Source: a virus
IMG/VR virus record: IMGVR_UViG_3300022833_000412
Location: 1-61,215 of that record
Reading direction: 5' to 3' (one strand)
DNA: 61,215 bases
Below, one piece after another: positions 42,971 through 51,372 of this stretch. Numbering within the stretch: position 1 is the first letter of the stretch; the number at the start of each line of letters is the position of its first letter. The notes under the pieces are model-generated. The model ran no database searches and was not told the origin of the DNA. It was given only the letters and a program-made list of their open reading frames with translations. The position numbers and the translations under genes were made by a program.

Positions 42971-44160
42971 AAAATAAGAAACCGGCTATACCTTTATTTA
43001 AGGTATTTATGGCTCCTTCGGCAGCAGTTGAAGTTGGAAAGGTATTAAATAGCGGCTTTATAGGACAGGGACCTAAAGTAGATGAGTTTGAAGAGAATTT
43101 AAAAGACTTACTCGGTAATGATAAACTAATAACAGTTAATTCCGGAACCTCTGCCTTACATCTAGCATTACACCTACTTAGATCACCACAGACTAATGTT
43201 GCACAGTACGAGGGAATAGCTTCTTGGGATGAGAACTGGCCTGGATTAGAAGAAGGAGATGAAGTTTTAGCTACTCCGTTAACCTGTACTGCTTCTAACT
43301 TCCCTATACTAGGTAACGGTTTAAAAATAAAGTGGGTAGATATAGACCCTGAAACTCTTAATATGGACTTAGATGACTTAGAGAGAAAGATTACTTCAAA
43401 AACTAAAGCTATTATGTTAGTACATTGGGGAGGTTACCCAAACGACCTAGATAAAATTAAAGAAATTCAGAAAAAAGCGAAACACCTCTACGGATTCGCT
43501 CCTGCCGTTATTGAAGACGGAGCTCATTCTTTCGGGTCTAAGTACAAAGGAAAGTATATAGGTAACCACGGTAATATAGTAATGCATTCATTTCAAGCTA
43601 CCAAACATATTACTTCTATTGATGGAGGTTTATTATCACTCCCTCATGAACGATTATACAAAAGAGCTAAGCTTCAAAGATGGTATGGTATAGATAGAGA
43701 ATCAGATAGAAAAGATTTTAGATGCGAACAAGACATACCGGAATGGGGTTTTAAGTTCCATATGAACGATGTAAGCGCTACAGTAGGTATTGAGAACTTA
43801 AACTATTTTAAAGAGATAGTAGGTAGGCATAAAAGTAATGCGAAGTACTACGACAAACATCTACAGAATGTAAAGAACATTACATTACTAAAACGACATA
43901 GTAACATGGAATCTGCTTTCTGGATATATAGTTTACTAGTAGAAGATAGAGATGCTTTTACAAAACATATGAAAAACAATGGTATAACTGTATCACAAGT
44001 TCATGAAAGGAACGATCAGCATAGCTGCTTACAGGAGTTTAGGTCGAGTTTACCTACGTTAGAGAAAACGATTGGGAAAGTAGTATCTATACCTGTAGGG
44101 TGGTGGGTAACTGATAAAGAGAGAGAATATATAGTTAAGACAATAAAGAAAGGATATTAA
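42967..44160 (+). CDS. DegT/DnrJ/EryC1-type sugar aminotransferase
   Basis: 397 residues; PLP-dependent transfer of an amino group to a keto sugar. TVNSGTSALHLALHLL (PLP phosphate), VIEDGAHSFGSKYKG (about 179-193) and HSFQATKHITSIDGGLL with the likely PLP lysine at about 214. C-terminal NQHSCL... and IPVGWWVT fit family ends. It would make an amino sugar nucleotide for the neighbouring glycosyltransferases. Confidence 0.84.
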   Translation: MKNKKPAIPLFKVFMAPSAAVEVGKVLNSGFIGQGPKVDEFEENLKDLLGNDKLITVNSGTSALHLALHLLRSPQTNVAQYEGIASWDENWPGLEEGDEVLATPLTCTASNFPILGNGLKIKWVDIDPETLNMDLDDLERKITSKTKAIMLVHWGGYPNDLDKIKEIQKKAKHLYGFAPAVIEDGAHSFGSKYKGKYIGNHGNIVMHSFQATKHITSIDGGLLSLPHERLYKRAKLQRWYGIDRESDRKDFRCEQDIPEWGFKFHMNDVSATVGIENLNYFKEIVGRHKSNAKYYDKHLQNVKNITLLKRHSNMESAFWIYSLLVEDRDAFTKHMKNNGITVSQVHERNDQHSCLQEFRSSLPTLEKTIGKVVSIPVGWWVTDKEREYIVKTIKKGY

Positions 44161-44161
44161 T

Positions 44162-44764
44162 ATGATTAAATTAAATTTAGGATGTGCTTCTAACCTATTA
44201 GAGGGTTATGTTAACATCGATCAAGACAGTATGGAAGTTATTAGGAAAAGGTACCCATACTTAGAATTTCCTTATGATGCTAAGATATTTAACTATGATG
44301 TGTTCAACCTACCTTACAGAGATGGGGAAGTAGATGAAATTATAGCAGATGGATTTATAGAACATTTATCCTTTATCGAAGAGAAGAAAATATTCGAAGA
44401 AATTAAAAGAGTATTAAAACCAGGAGGTAAAATAGAATTCTCTGTACCTAATTTTGAAAAGGTAGTCATAGCATGGTTAGCAGCGAAAGACGACTGGAAA
44501 GACTTCTACAGTCTTGAAGAGAAAGATATTAATAAACAACACTGGTTCGGCACATATTCATATAATCAAGATAATAGATGGGGATACATTACAGCAATGT
44601 TATTTGGAAGTCAACACGGTGAAGGTCAATATCATCAGAACTGCTATACTTCTCCTAAAATACATGCTATGATGACAAAGTTAGGTTTCTCAGATACTAT
44701 AGTTACTGAGTGGAATTGGAAAGGAGATAGAGACCCTATGTTAAAAACAGTTGCAACTAAGTAA
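44162..44764 (+). CDS. SAM-dependent methyltransferase
   Basis: 200 residues, class I fold: KLNLGCASNLLEGYVNIDQD (motif I, 3-22), DVFNLPYRDGEVDEIIADGFIEHL (motif II/III), EIKRVLKPGGKIEFSVPNFEKV. Typical of sugar or small-molecule methylases in phage and capsule clusters. One base after the aminotransferase stop. Substrate not readable. Confidence 0.78.
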   Translation: MIKLNLGCASNLLEGYVNIDQDSMEVIRKRYPYLEFPYDAKIFNYDVFNLPYRDGEVDEIIADGFIEHLSFIEEKKIFEEIKRVLKPGGKIEFSVPNFEKVVIAWLAAKDDWKDFYSLEEKDINKQHWFGTYSYNQDNRWGYITAMLFGSQHGEGQYHQNCYTSPKIHAMMTKLGFSDTIVTEWNWKGDRDPMLKTVATK

Positions 44765-44766
44765 AA

Positions 44767-45312
44767 ATGTACTCGCCTATACAAATTACATCATCTTACT
44801 CTAAAAATAACCTAGGTAAGACTCTGTATGAAACTATTTTAGAATTAAAACCCCTTAAAGTAATTGAATTTGGATGTCTATACGGTTATTCAACAGTATC
44901 AATAGCTTTAGCTTTAAAACAATTAGGGAGAGGTAAAATATACTGTTATGACTTATGGGAGAGTTACGAATATAAACATACAACTCTAGAGGAAACAAAA
45001 AGAAACTTAGAGAACCATGACCTAAGTGAGTACGTAGAATTTAAGCATCAAGACTATTACGAGTGGCTTAGAGAACCAGAACCTTTCGACCTCCTGCATT
45101 TAGATATCTCTAACACCGGAGATACTATAGCTAAAACATACGAAGCTGTTCCTAACGGAAGTACCGTTATTTTCGAAGGCGGTAGTAAACAAAGAGATGA
45201 CGTAGAATGGATGAAGACTTACAAATATACACCTATAAATTCAGTAAAGGAGAAGGTAGGTTATAAAGTACTAAACTCAAACTGGCCCTCTATATCAATA
45301 TTTACAAAATGA
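44767..45312 (+). CDS. Class I methyltransferase-like protein
   Basis: 181 residues: KVIEFGCLYGYSTVSIALALKQLGRGKIYCYDLW (SAM site) and PFDLLHLDISNTGDT. Fits Methyltransf_24-type enzymes associated with sugar clusters. Two nt after the previous gene, overlapping the next by 4. Confidence 0.72.
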   Translation: MYSPIQITSSYSKNNLGKTLYETILELKPLKVIEFGCLYGYSTVSIALALKQLGRGKIYCYDLWESYEYKHTTLEETKRNLENHDLSEYVEFKHQDYYEWLREPEPFDLLHLDISNTGDTIAKTYEAVPNGSTVIFEGGSKQRDDVEWMKTYKYTPINSVKEKVGYKVLNSNWPSISIFTK

Positions 45313-46202
45313 AAGAGCAAGATATAACAATAGGAATTGTAAGTTATTACCGGGGAAAAGCTCTTAAGAGATGTATCGAGTCCCTGTCGCCGTTATTTAA
45401 CATTATCGTATTCGATAATAATACAACAGGAGAAGACTTAGAAGACATTAAAGAGATTGATAAGAACTTTTCAAACGTAAGGGTTATTTATAATCCTGAA
45501 AATGAGGGTTTAACTAAGGCCTGGAACCGTGTCACAGTGGAAAGTAAAACAGACTGGGTAATACTAACCTGTGACGATATGATTTTCGATGAGGACTGGT
45601 TTCAAGTACTAAATAACATACTTAGTTCAAAACCTCAACTAGAACAGATACACTTAAACTCGTTCAACTGTATTGCTTTACATAAAAAAACTATTGTTCG
45701 GATGGGATGGTGGGATGAAAGGTATAGGTACTATCCGAGTATGGAAGATGACGACTGGTACTTAAGAACAGTTGAACTGTTAGAATATTCCCCGTACACT
45801 AAAATGCCTAAACACTTAATATTTCCAGACTACCACATTAAACTTATTAAGCCGTTCCTAAACAAAGTAGCATCCTTACACGATAGGAGCGATAACTTTA
45901 CATACTTCTGTAACTCTCCATATTCAAAACATAAGATAATAGGGAAGTCTACAATAACAGGTAATGAAGATGATGCTGGAAGTAGAAATAATATTAACTC
46001 TAACCCCCATCTTGAAATGAACGGAATACAATTTCACCATAAAAAATGGGAACCTGTAGACCTGAGAAAAGAGCCTTTAGAGAATAGCGACATAATACTA
46101 GGTAAAGACGGTAGGTGCTGGAAACGTGTTGGTAGAGACATAGACTTCTACCCAGAAGTTAGGAAACTCTACGCTAAGAAATACTTTAACATAGAACTAT
46201 AA
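45309..46202 (+). CDS. GT2-type glycosyltransferase
   Basis: 297 residues: ITIGIVSYYRGKALKRCIESLSPLFNIIVFDNNTTGEDLE, NEGLTKAWNRVTVESKTDWVILTCDDMIFDEDWF (DD metal site at about 89-96), and a C-terminal acceptor region with WDERYRYYPSMEDDDWYLRT. Transfers a sugar to a glycan or protein; target unknown. Confidence 0.75.
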   Translation: MKEQDITIGIVSYYRGKALKRCIESLSPLFNIIVFDNNTTGEDLEDIKEIDKNFSNVRVIYNPENEGLTKAWNRVTVESKTDWVILTCDDMIFDEDWFQVLNNILSSKPQLEQIHLNSFNCIALHKKTIVRMGWWDERYRYYPSMEDDDWYLRTVELLEYSPYTKMPKHLIFPDYHIKLIKPFLNKVASLHDRSDNFTYFCNSPYSKHKIIGKSTITGNEDDAGSRNNINSNPHLEMNGIQFHHKKWEPVDLRKEPLENSDIILGKDGRCWKRVGRDIDFYPEVRKLYAKKYFNIEL

Positions 46203-46218
46203 GACAATATAAAAACCA

Positions 46219-47409
46219 ATGAAAATAAGTCTAATTCAACCCGGAAGGAACAATCTAAAATATCTCAAATGGTCTTACGATTCTATCCGTAAACACCAAG
46301 GAAGACATGAAGTAGAAATATGTGTTGCAGATGATGCCTCCTCAGACGGTACTTGGGACTGGTGTCTAGAAATGATGGATAAAGACCCGTTATTCAAAGC
46401 ACATAGAAACCCAGGCCCTGATAGATTAGGACATACTATACTCTACGATACTCTAATCAACGAAGTAGCTACTAATAAAATAGCAATGATATACCATGCT
46501 GACATGTATTTATGTCCTGGTGCGTTAGATGCTATTGAAATGGAACTAAAACCTCGTACAATCGTATCACTAACTCGTATCGAACCTCCACTGCATCCTG
46601 ACGGACCTGAGAAGATTTTAAAAGACTTCGGAGTAGAGCCTGAAGAATTTAAAGAAGAAGAATTACTAAAGTACTTATCAAATGCTTTCCCTGAGCAAGA
46701 TACAACTGAAGGTATATTTGCTCCCTGGGCTTTTTACGTAGAAGATTTTCAATCTATTGGAGGACATGATCCTTTATATGCACCGCAGTCAAAAGAAGAC
46801 TCGGATATTTTTAATAGGTTTTTGCTAGACGGTATAACCTTTGTACAGACCTGGCATGGTACAGTTTATCATATGACCTGTAGAGGGAGTAGGAGAAATA
46901 CAGTAGACAAAGCAAAGTCCATATATGAGGATAGTCCAGAATGGTTAGCACAGAATAAAAGATCAACCCGTAACTTTATACGGAAGTGGGGGCATTTCGT
47001 AATGCACGATTCGTTAATGAAACCTATCGTACCTCCTAAATACAATATCGGAATAGTAGTTTTAAAAGGGTACCCTGGTCTTTTAGAAGTATTAGAACCT
47101 TGGTGTGATACGATTTATGTCGATGAAGGAAACATGCCAACTCTAATTAAAAATTATATTAAAGAGGAACAGCCTAATACTATCATAGACTTGAATGAAA
47201 GGGTAAAACCTTTAGAAGCTGAGAAGACTAATGAGATTTTAGTAAAGGTAGACGGTAATACGTTTGTTCAAGAAGATCTAAATACTCTACAAATACTATC
47301 CCGTATTATTAAAGATAGTGGTGAGGTAGGTAGCTTTACAATAGGAAGTTTAACAATCACTATATCAAAAATGAATGAATACCAGAATAGTTTAATTAAT
47401 CTAAGTTAA
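46219..47409 (+). CDS. GT2-type glycosyltransferase with C-terminal domain
   Basis: 396 residues. GT-A domain: SLIQPGRNNLKYLKWSYDSIRKHQGRHEVEICVADDASSDGTW, NKIAMIYHADMYLCPGALDAIE (HAD replaces DxD, about 92-96). An extra ~130-residue C-terminal domain begins near PKYNIGIVVLKGYPGLLEVLEPWCDTIYVDEG. Last gene of the sugar operon before promoter 47427. Confidence 0.74.
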   Translation: MKISLIQPGRNNLKYLKWSYDSIRKHQGRHEVEICVADDASSDGTWDWCLEMMDKDPLFKAHRNPGPDRLGHTILYDTLINEVATNKIAMIYHADMYLCPGALDAIEMELKPRTIVSLTRIEPPLHPDGPEKILKDFGVEPEEFKEEELLKYLSNAFPEQDTTEGIFAPWAFYVEDFQSIGGHDPLYAPQSKEDSDIFNRFLLDGITFVQTWHGTVYHMTCRGSRRNTVDKAKSIYEDSPEWLAQNKRSTRNFIRKWGHFVMHDSLMKPIVPPKYNIGIVVLKGYPGLLEVLEPWCDTIYVDEGNMPTLIKNYIKEEQPNTIIDLNERVKPLEAEKTNEILVKVDGNTFVQEDLNTLQILSRIIKDSGEVGSFTIGSLTITISKMNEYQNSLINLS

Positions 47410-47426
47410 TAAAAATAACTTAATAG

Positions 47427-47457
47427 TTGTATGAGACCTAATAAGTAACTATATTTA
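47427..47457 (+). promoter_or_regulatory. Early-type promoter TTG-N20-TATATTTA
   Basis: TTG 47427, 20 nt, TATATTTA at 47450 (also TATTTATAG); ATG 47463 only 5 nt on. Confidence 0.6.
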
Positions 47458-47462
47458 TAGCC

Positions 47463-47789
47463 ATGAAAGAAGATACACCTATTATATACCTAGATATAGA
47501 ATTACTAGGAGGGGAAGAGGATCAAGAACTGAGAGATGCAGTTATAGAGTCTCTCAACGGTGATTCTTTTAGAGAAGTGCTGACTAGTACTTTATACGTA
47601 AACTTGTTAACTGCTATTGAGAAAGGTAAAGATAGGTTTATAGCGTTTAGAATCCCTTACCATAACCAAGACTATGTAATAAAGAAGAATCAGTACAGAG
47701 ACCTGTTATACACTATGCTACGGTACGCAGAAGAGGATGAAGACTATACTAAGTGTGGTGAAATTAAAAAATTAATAGAAAATATATGA
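47463..47789 (+). CDS. Acidic hypothetical protein
   Basis: 108 residues, acidic: IIYLDIELLGGEEDQELRDAVIESLNGDSFREVLTSTLYVNLLTAIEKGKDRFIAFRIPYHNQDYVIKKNQYRDLLYTMLRYAEEDEDYTKC. No domain. ATGA overlap with the next small gene. Confidence 0.65.
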   Translation: MKEDTPIIYLDIELLGGEEDQELRDAVIESLNGDSFREVLTSTLYVNLLTAIEKGKDRFIAFRIPYHNQDYVIKKNQYRDLLYTMLRYAEEDEDYTKCGEIKKLIENI

Positions 47790-47947
47790 ATATTGGATTT
47801 TACATTAAAGGAGAAGCTATAGAAGAGATGATATCAGTTAAAGAGTTTCCTAACATGACAACTGCTATTGAAACTTTTGCTCAAACAAAGAATCTAACAG
47901 TAACAAACTTCCTAGAATTATTTAGCTTACGAGTAGTAAAGACATGA
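47786..47947 (+). CDS. 53-residue hypothetical protein
   Basis: Short gene linked by ATGA overlaps at both ends (47786 with the previous stop, 47944 with the next start), strong support for real coding. Sequence MNIGFYIKGEAIEEMISVKE, then NMTTAIETFAQTKNLTVTNFLELFSLRVV. Unrecognised. Confidence 0.68.
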   Translation: MNIGFYIKGEAIEEMISVKEFPNMTTAIETFAQTKNLTVTNFLELFSLRVVKT

Positions 47948-48336
47948 CAGACGATAACTTTATAAAAAGTAATTTAGAAAAGCTACTCGGTGTAAAATTA
48001 GTTACAGAGAAGTTAGAAGGAAATAGCGAAGGTGAGCAGAAAGGATTCTGCAATCTTATAGACTGTTTAGAGAAGCTAATAGATAGTGAAAGAGCTATGC
48101 TTCGAGAGCATGGAGTCGACACAAGTACGTTAGTAAATCCATACTGGGATGCTATTGAAGACCTAATAGACTTTACAAGTGAACCAGAAATAGCAGATGT
48201 AGTTTGGTGGTATCTTCACAGCAGGAAAGGTAGTAAAGGGGAAATTTTGAAGTGGGTAGATGAAGACGGGGACGGTGAATCATATACCTTTAAAGACTCA
48301 TCTGAACTTTACGCCTATATATATACAAGTGAATAA
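47944..48336 (+). CDS. Acidic hypothetical protein
   Basis: 130 residues: LEKLLGVKLVTEKLEGNSEGEQKGFCNLIDCLEKLIDSERAMLREHGVDTSTLVNPYWDAIEDLIDFTSEPEIADVVWWYL, C-terminal DEDGDGESYTF. Helical acidic protein with no recognised family; overlaps upstream gene by 4 nt. Confidence 0.65.
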   Translation: MTDDNFIKSNLEKLLGVKLVTEKLEGNSEGEQKGFCNLIDCLEKLIDSERAMLREHGVDTSTLVNPYWDAIEDLIDFTSEPEIADVVWWYLHSRKGSKGEILKWVDEDGDGESYTFKDSSELYAYIYTSE

Positions 48337-48352
48337 TAAAATAAAAATACTT

Positions 48353-48568
48353 ATGCAAAGTTGTAATGGATGCGGTGAAGAGATAGCACCGGGGAGACTC
48401 AAAGCCCTCCCGAACACTAAGGTGTGTGTAGAATGTTCTACAGTAAAACCTAAAAGACCGGTAACTATAACTAAAGGTAAGGGAGATAATACATACCAGG
48501 AGACAGTAATACTAGATCATAACGAGTATAAACATATCTTTAAGGATGAAGTAAAAAACGAAGATTAA
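48353..48568 (+). CDS. DksA/TraR-like zinc-finger protein
   Basis: 71 residues from ATG 48353 (a longer in-frame start at 48260 would overlap the previous gene). N-terminal C4 zinc finger SCNGCGEEIAPGRLKALPNTKVCVEC has the DksA/TraR pattern (CxxC, then RLxAxP, then CxxC). These proteins modulate RNA polymerase; the coiled-coil part of DksA is missing, so only a minimal finger. Role on host transcription is inferred. Confidence 0.65.
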   Translation: MQSCNGCGEEIAPGRLKALPNTKVCVECSTVKPKRPVTITKGKGDNTYQETVILDHNEYKHIFKDEVKNED

Positions 48569-48575
48569 ATTAAGG

Positions 48576-49232
48576 ATGCCATCAGAAGGAAGACCACGTA
48601 AGGACCTAAGCAAAGAGCAGATGCTAACTGCTATGAGTAAAACTCAGTCCAACAGAGCTGGAGCTAGGTATTTATCTGTCTCATACCCTCACTATAAAAA
48701 GTGGGCAAAGTTTTATGACGCTACAGAGGAAGGTTACAATAACCTATTTGAGCAACATTTAAACCAACACGGAAAAGGTATTCCTAAGTACTTGAATGCT
48801 AAGAGGAAGAATGATGTTATAAGCTTAATGGACATTATAGAAGGGAGAGCTACCCCGCACTCTTTTAAACCTGAAAAGATAAAGCATAGACTTATCGCAG
48901 AGGGATTTATAGCAGAAGAGTGTATTACGTGTAAGATGGCAGAGAGAAGAGTTACGGATTATAAAATGCCTCTACTTCTAAACTTCTTAGACGGTAATAA
49001 ATCAAACTACCTGTTAGCTAATATTCAACTTATATGTTATAACTGCTACTTCCTTACAGTTGGTAATATGTTTACACCAAAAGAAATCATACACATAGAG
49101 GACTATGCCGCAAAAGATACACACGGCACTGAACCGACATGGGAACTTGACGAATACCAGCAGGAAATGTATGAAAAGTTAGGGTTATCACAGAAAGAAG
49201 AACCAGAGGATTATATAAGTAAGCCCGGATAA
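48576..49232 (+). CDS. HNH-like protein with helix-turn-helix N-terminus
   Basis: 218 residues. N-terminal SKTQSNRAGARYLSVSYPHYKKWAKFY looks like a helix-turn-helix. The C-terminal part has CITCKM, then PLLLNFLDGNKSNYLLANIQLICYNCYFLT, the outline of an HNH nuclease (two CxxC, D-G-x-x-x-N), but the first catalytic His is Asn and the last CxxCH is CxxCY. So probably a DNA-binding zinc protein without nuclease activity. Confidence 0.58.
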   Translation: MPSEGRPRKDLSKEQMLTAMSKTQSNRAGARYLSVSYPHYKKWAKFYDATEEGYNNLFEQHLNQHGKGIPKYLNAKRKNDVISLMDIIEGRATPHSFKPEKIKHRLIAEGFIAEECITCKMAERRVTDYKMPLLLNFLDGNKSNYLLANIQLICYNCYFLTVGNMFTPKEIIHIEDYAAKDTHGTEPTWELDEYQQEMYEKLGLSQKEEPEDYISKPG

Positions 49233-49263
49233 GCAGATTATATTACAATAGTTTGTATAATAG

Positions 49264-49294
49264 TTGTTTTCAAGATGTATTTTGCTTATATTAA
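49264..49294 (+). promoter_or_regulatory. Early-type promoter TTG-N20-TATATTAA
   Basis: TTG 49264, 20 nt, TATATTAA at 49287; ATG 49321. Confidence 0.65.
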
Positions 49295-49320
49295 GTAATA
49301 GATAAAAGAAAAATAAAGTT

Positions 49321-49848
49321 ATGTTATTTAAAAGTAAAACCACAACACTATTAATTTTAGGGATTATTTGTATTATAGTAGGAGCATCCAGAGTGACTCA
49401 ACAAGTAAATGCTTTTAGTGAAGCACATGTTAAAACTCAATATGACACTGTATACGTAAACACTGATACTTTTAGTCAAGCTAATCTAATAAAACTTCTC
49501 AAGGACCTACATGTACGGTTCCCATCAATAGTATTAGCACAGTCGATACTAGAAACTGGTCACTGGGAAAGTAAGATATATAAGGTTAACAATAACCTTT
49601 TTGGAATGCGTGAAGCAGCAGCTAGAATAAGAACTGCTCAAGGTACAAGGTATAATCATGCATTTTATAAGAACTGGAAGGAGTCTGTATATGATTACGC
49701 ATTCTACCAAGCCCGTTATATGAATAAAGCAAAAACGAAGAAGCAGTACTATAAAGCCTTAGGAAAGTCTTACGCAGAAAGTCCAACCTACGTAAAAAAC
49801 CTAAAGAGAGTAGTACTAAGAGAAAATCTAACTGAGTACTTTAACTAA
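49321..49848 (+). CDS. Membrane-anchored GH73-like glucosaminidase
   Basis: 175 residues. N-terminal membrane anchor (about 9-24, TLLILGIICIIVGASRV), then a FlgJ/GH73-type domain: FPSIVLAQSILETGHWESKIYKVNNNLFGMREAAARIRTAQG (catalytic Glu in LETGHWES about 79), NWKESVYDYAFYQARY, and SYAESPTYVKNLKRVV. Cuts the glycan strand of peptidoglycan. Being anchored and far from the lysis cassette, it may act in lysis from the inner membrane or on the wall after infection. Confidence 0.75.
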   Translation: MLFKSKTTTLLILGIICIIVGASRVTQQVNAFSEAHVKTQYDTVYVNTDTFSQANLIKLLKDLHVRFPSIVLAQSILETGHWESKIYKVNNNLFGMREAAARIRTAQGTRYNHAFYKNWKESVYDYAFYQARYMNKAKTKKQYYKALGKSYAESPTYVKNLKRVVLRENLTEYFN

Positions 49849-49851
49849 TCT

Positions 49852-50007
49852 ATGGAACTAAAAGAAATGTTTAAACACGTAGCAGATGAAGACTTAGTAC
49901 AGTTATGTTTAAGAACACCAGAAGTATTCTGTAACCTATGTACGTTATTATCTCTTGACCTACAGTTAGAGGGAGAAAGAGTCTTAGAAAACACAGTATT
50001 AAACTAA
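49852..50007 (+). CDS. 51-residue hypothetical protein
   Basis: Starts 3 nt after the GH73-like gene: MELKEMFKHVADEDLVQLCL, then RTPEVFCNLCTLLSLDLQLEGERVL. Helical, two CxxC-like cysteines. Unrecognised. Confidence 0.5.
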   Translation: MELKEMFKHVADEDLVQLCLRTPEVFCNLCTLLSLDLQLEGERVLENTVLN

Positions 50008-50036
50008 ACAAAGTAACGTACTTGATGAATACTCCA

Positions 50037-50046
50037 TATTTATAAT
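50037..50046 (+). promoter_or_regulatory. Late-type promoter motif
   Basis: TATTTATAAT, 23 nt before the tiny gene at 50070. Confidence 0.4.
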
Positions 50047-50069
50047 ACATAAACATACTAACGTAGTAC

Positions 50070-50159
50070 ATGTACAGATTATATAAAGATAAAGAAGAAT
50101 GCTTTGAATGTAATATTTCAATTGAAGGAGCAGGTATTGGATATATAGATATGAGTTAA
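50070..50159 (+). CDS. 29-residue product, possible truncated structural protein
   Basis: MYRLYKDKEECFECNISIEG then AGIGYIDMS. The first 20 residues look like the N-terminus of a longer phage structural/decoration protein (pattern F.CNI.IEGA), followed by a stop. With a late-type motif upstream it could be a remnant left after deletion. Coding is uncertain. Confidence 0.3.
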   Translation: MYRLYKDKEECFECNISIEGAGIGYIDMS

Positions 50160-50169
50160 TATAAAAAAC

Positions 50170-50472
50170 ATGAAAATACCTCACACCTGGGACGATGCAA
50201 ACTTCACATGGGATGATAATAAGTTCAAATGGGAAGATGCTTACAGGCTCTTAGAACAGATAGACAACCAGGGAGGTGGTGTTTTAGGATGGTCTAAACT
50301 TAAGGAAGAAGATAAGAAGAAGTTCATAAAGGTTGTAGTCGCTGTTAAAGGTGAGAAGTTTAAAGAATCAAAAGGTAAATTTAAAGACTACAAAGTAACT
50401 GCTGCGGATATAGAAATGATTAGAAGCGAGGTAAAGTTAAAGATTGACTCTGTTAAAGTAACTAAGTTATAA
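50170..50472 (+). CDS. Basic hypothetical protein, likely late
   Basis: 100 residues; N-terminal Trp/Asp repeats (TWDDANFTWDDNKFKWEDAY) and a lysine-rich remainder (FIKVVVAVKGEKFKESKGKFKDYKVTAADIEM). Eleven nt after the 29-codon frame, so it may share its late promoter. Possible virion protein; unrecognised. Confidence 0.6.
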   Translation: MKIPHTWDDANFTWDDNKFKWEDAYRLLEQIDNQGGGVLGWSKLKEEDKKKFIKVVVAVKGEKFKESKGKFKDYKVTAADIEMIRSEVKLKIDSVKVTKL

Positions 50473-50485
50473 GAAATAGTTACAG

Positions 50486-50516
50486 TTGCATAACACTCTA
50501 AAAGTTCGTATATTAT
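50486..50516 (+). promoter_or_regulatory. Early-type promoter TTG-N20-TATATTAT
   Basis: TTG 50486, 20-nt spacer ending TTCG, TATATTAT at 50509; ATG of queD at 50543. Confidence 0.6.
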
Positions 50517-50542
50517 CTTAAAGTAATAAGGTATAATATACA

Positions 50543-51013
50543 ATGGTAAAATTTCAATCAAGTAAAGTATTCGACGGGTTTAGCACAGTATTCCGTCAGT
50601 GGAGAGCAGTAAATACGCATTGCTCAAAACTTCACGGTTATGCTGTTTCATTTAAAATTTACTTCGAAGGAGACTTAGACGAACGTAACTGGGTCTTTGA
50701 TTTCGGAGGTATGAAAAGAGCTAAATGTTTAATAGACGGGATGTCACCTAAAGTATGGATGGACTATATGTTCGATCACACCCATATCGTAGCAGAAGAT
50801 GATCCCTACCTAGAGGAGTTTCTTAAGTTAAACTCTGCAGGAGTATCTCAAGTCAGAGTAGTGCCTAGAACAGGAGCTGAAAGCTTTGCAGAGTTTATTT
50901 TTAATAAGATGGATCCCTTCGTAAAAGAAGAAACTGGCGGTAGAGTCAGAGTATCTAAGGTTACGTTCACAGAGAACGGTAAGAATGAAGCTTCATATCA
51001 AAAAATAGTTTAG
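50543..51013 (+). CDS. queD: QueD-type 6-carboxytetrahydropterin synthase (variant)
   Basis: 156 residues; makes 6-carboxy-5,6,7,8-tetrahydropterin from dihydroneopterin triphosphate, the second step to 7-deazaguanine. T-fold protein: FDGFSTVFRQWRAVNTHCSKLHGYAVSFKIYF. Canonical zinc ligands are changed (FSxxH is FSTVF; HGH is HGY) while Cys and the DHTHI segment (about 77-81) and Glu of GAESFAEFIF are kept. I recall a QueD branch with FRQW...LHGY, so this is likely an established variant. Located with its own promoter, far from queC/E/F. Confidence 0.78.
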   Translation: MVKFQSSKVFDGFSTVFRQWRAVNTHCSKLHGYAVSFKIYFEGDLDERNWVFDFGGMKRAKCLIDGMSPKVWMDYMFDHTHIVAEDDPYLEEFLKLNSAGVSQVRVVPRTGAESFAEFIFNKMDPFVKEETGGRVRVSKVTFTENGKNEASYQKIV

Positions 51014-51031
51014 TTAAAGCCTAAAGAGTGG

Positions 51032-51062
51032 TAGGTTTGTAAGTTAAGAATTCGTATATTTA
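51032..51062 (+). promoter_or_regulatory. Early-type promoter, TAG variant
   Basis: TAG 51032, 20 nt ending TTCG, TATATTTA at 51055; followed by the leader sequence GGTATAATAAGAAAGATAG shared with 53547. Confidence 0.5.
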
Positions 51063-51083
51063 GGTATAATAAGAAAGATAGAT

Positions 51084-51308
51084 ATGACAGATTCAGAAAT
51101 TTACGAAGCGACACAGGAGTATAACAAGTTTGTAGTTATAGTTAATACGAAAGAGTACATTACTAAGGAAGAGTATGACTTTTGTATAGCTTACGATAAG
51201 GATAGTAAGTCCCATTTTACATATATCGGAGACTATTCTAGTTACGGGGAATACCTTAACTTAAATGTTTATAGCGAACATGATCATGAAAAGCGTGAAT
51301 GGAGCTAA
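51084..51308 (+). CDS. Small acidic hypothetical protein
   Basis: 74 residues: EYNKFVVIVNTKEYITKEEYDFCIAYDKDSKSHFTYIGDYSSYGEYLNLNVYSEHDHEKREW. Tyr/Asp/Glu-rich. Same leader type as 53569. Unrecognised. Confidence 0.6.
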   Translation: MTDSEIYEATQEYNKFVVIVNTKEYITKEEYDFCIAYDKDSKSHFTYIGDYSSYGEYLNLNVYSEHDHEKREWS

Positions 51309-51372
51309 GGTGTTAACTTGAGTACTAAAAGTAAAATTAAAAGATCAAATAAAACAAATAAAAAAATAATTA

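Noticed and set aside
48576-49232. Active homing endonuclease
   Set aside because: Catalytic histidines of the HNH motif are replaced and the gene is not inserted in an intron or intein.
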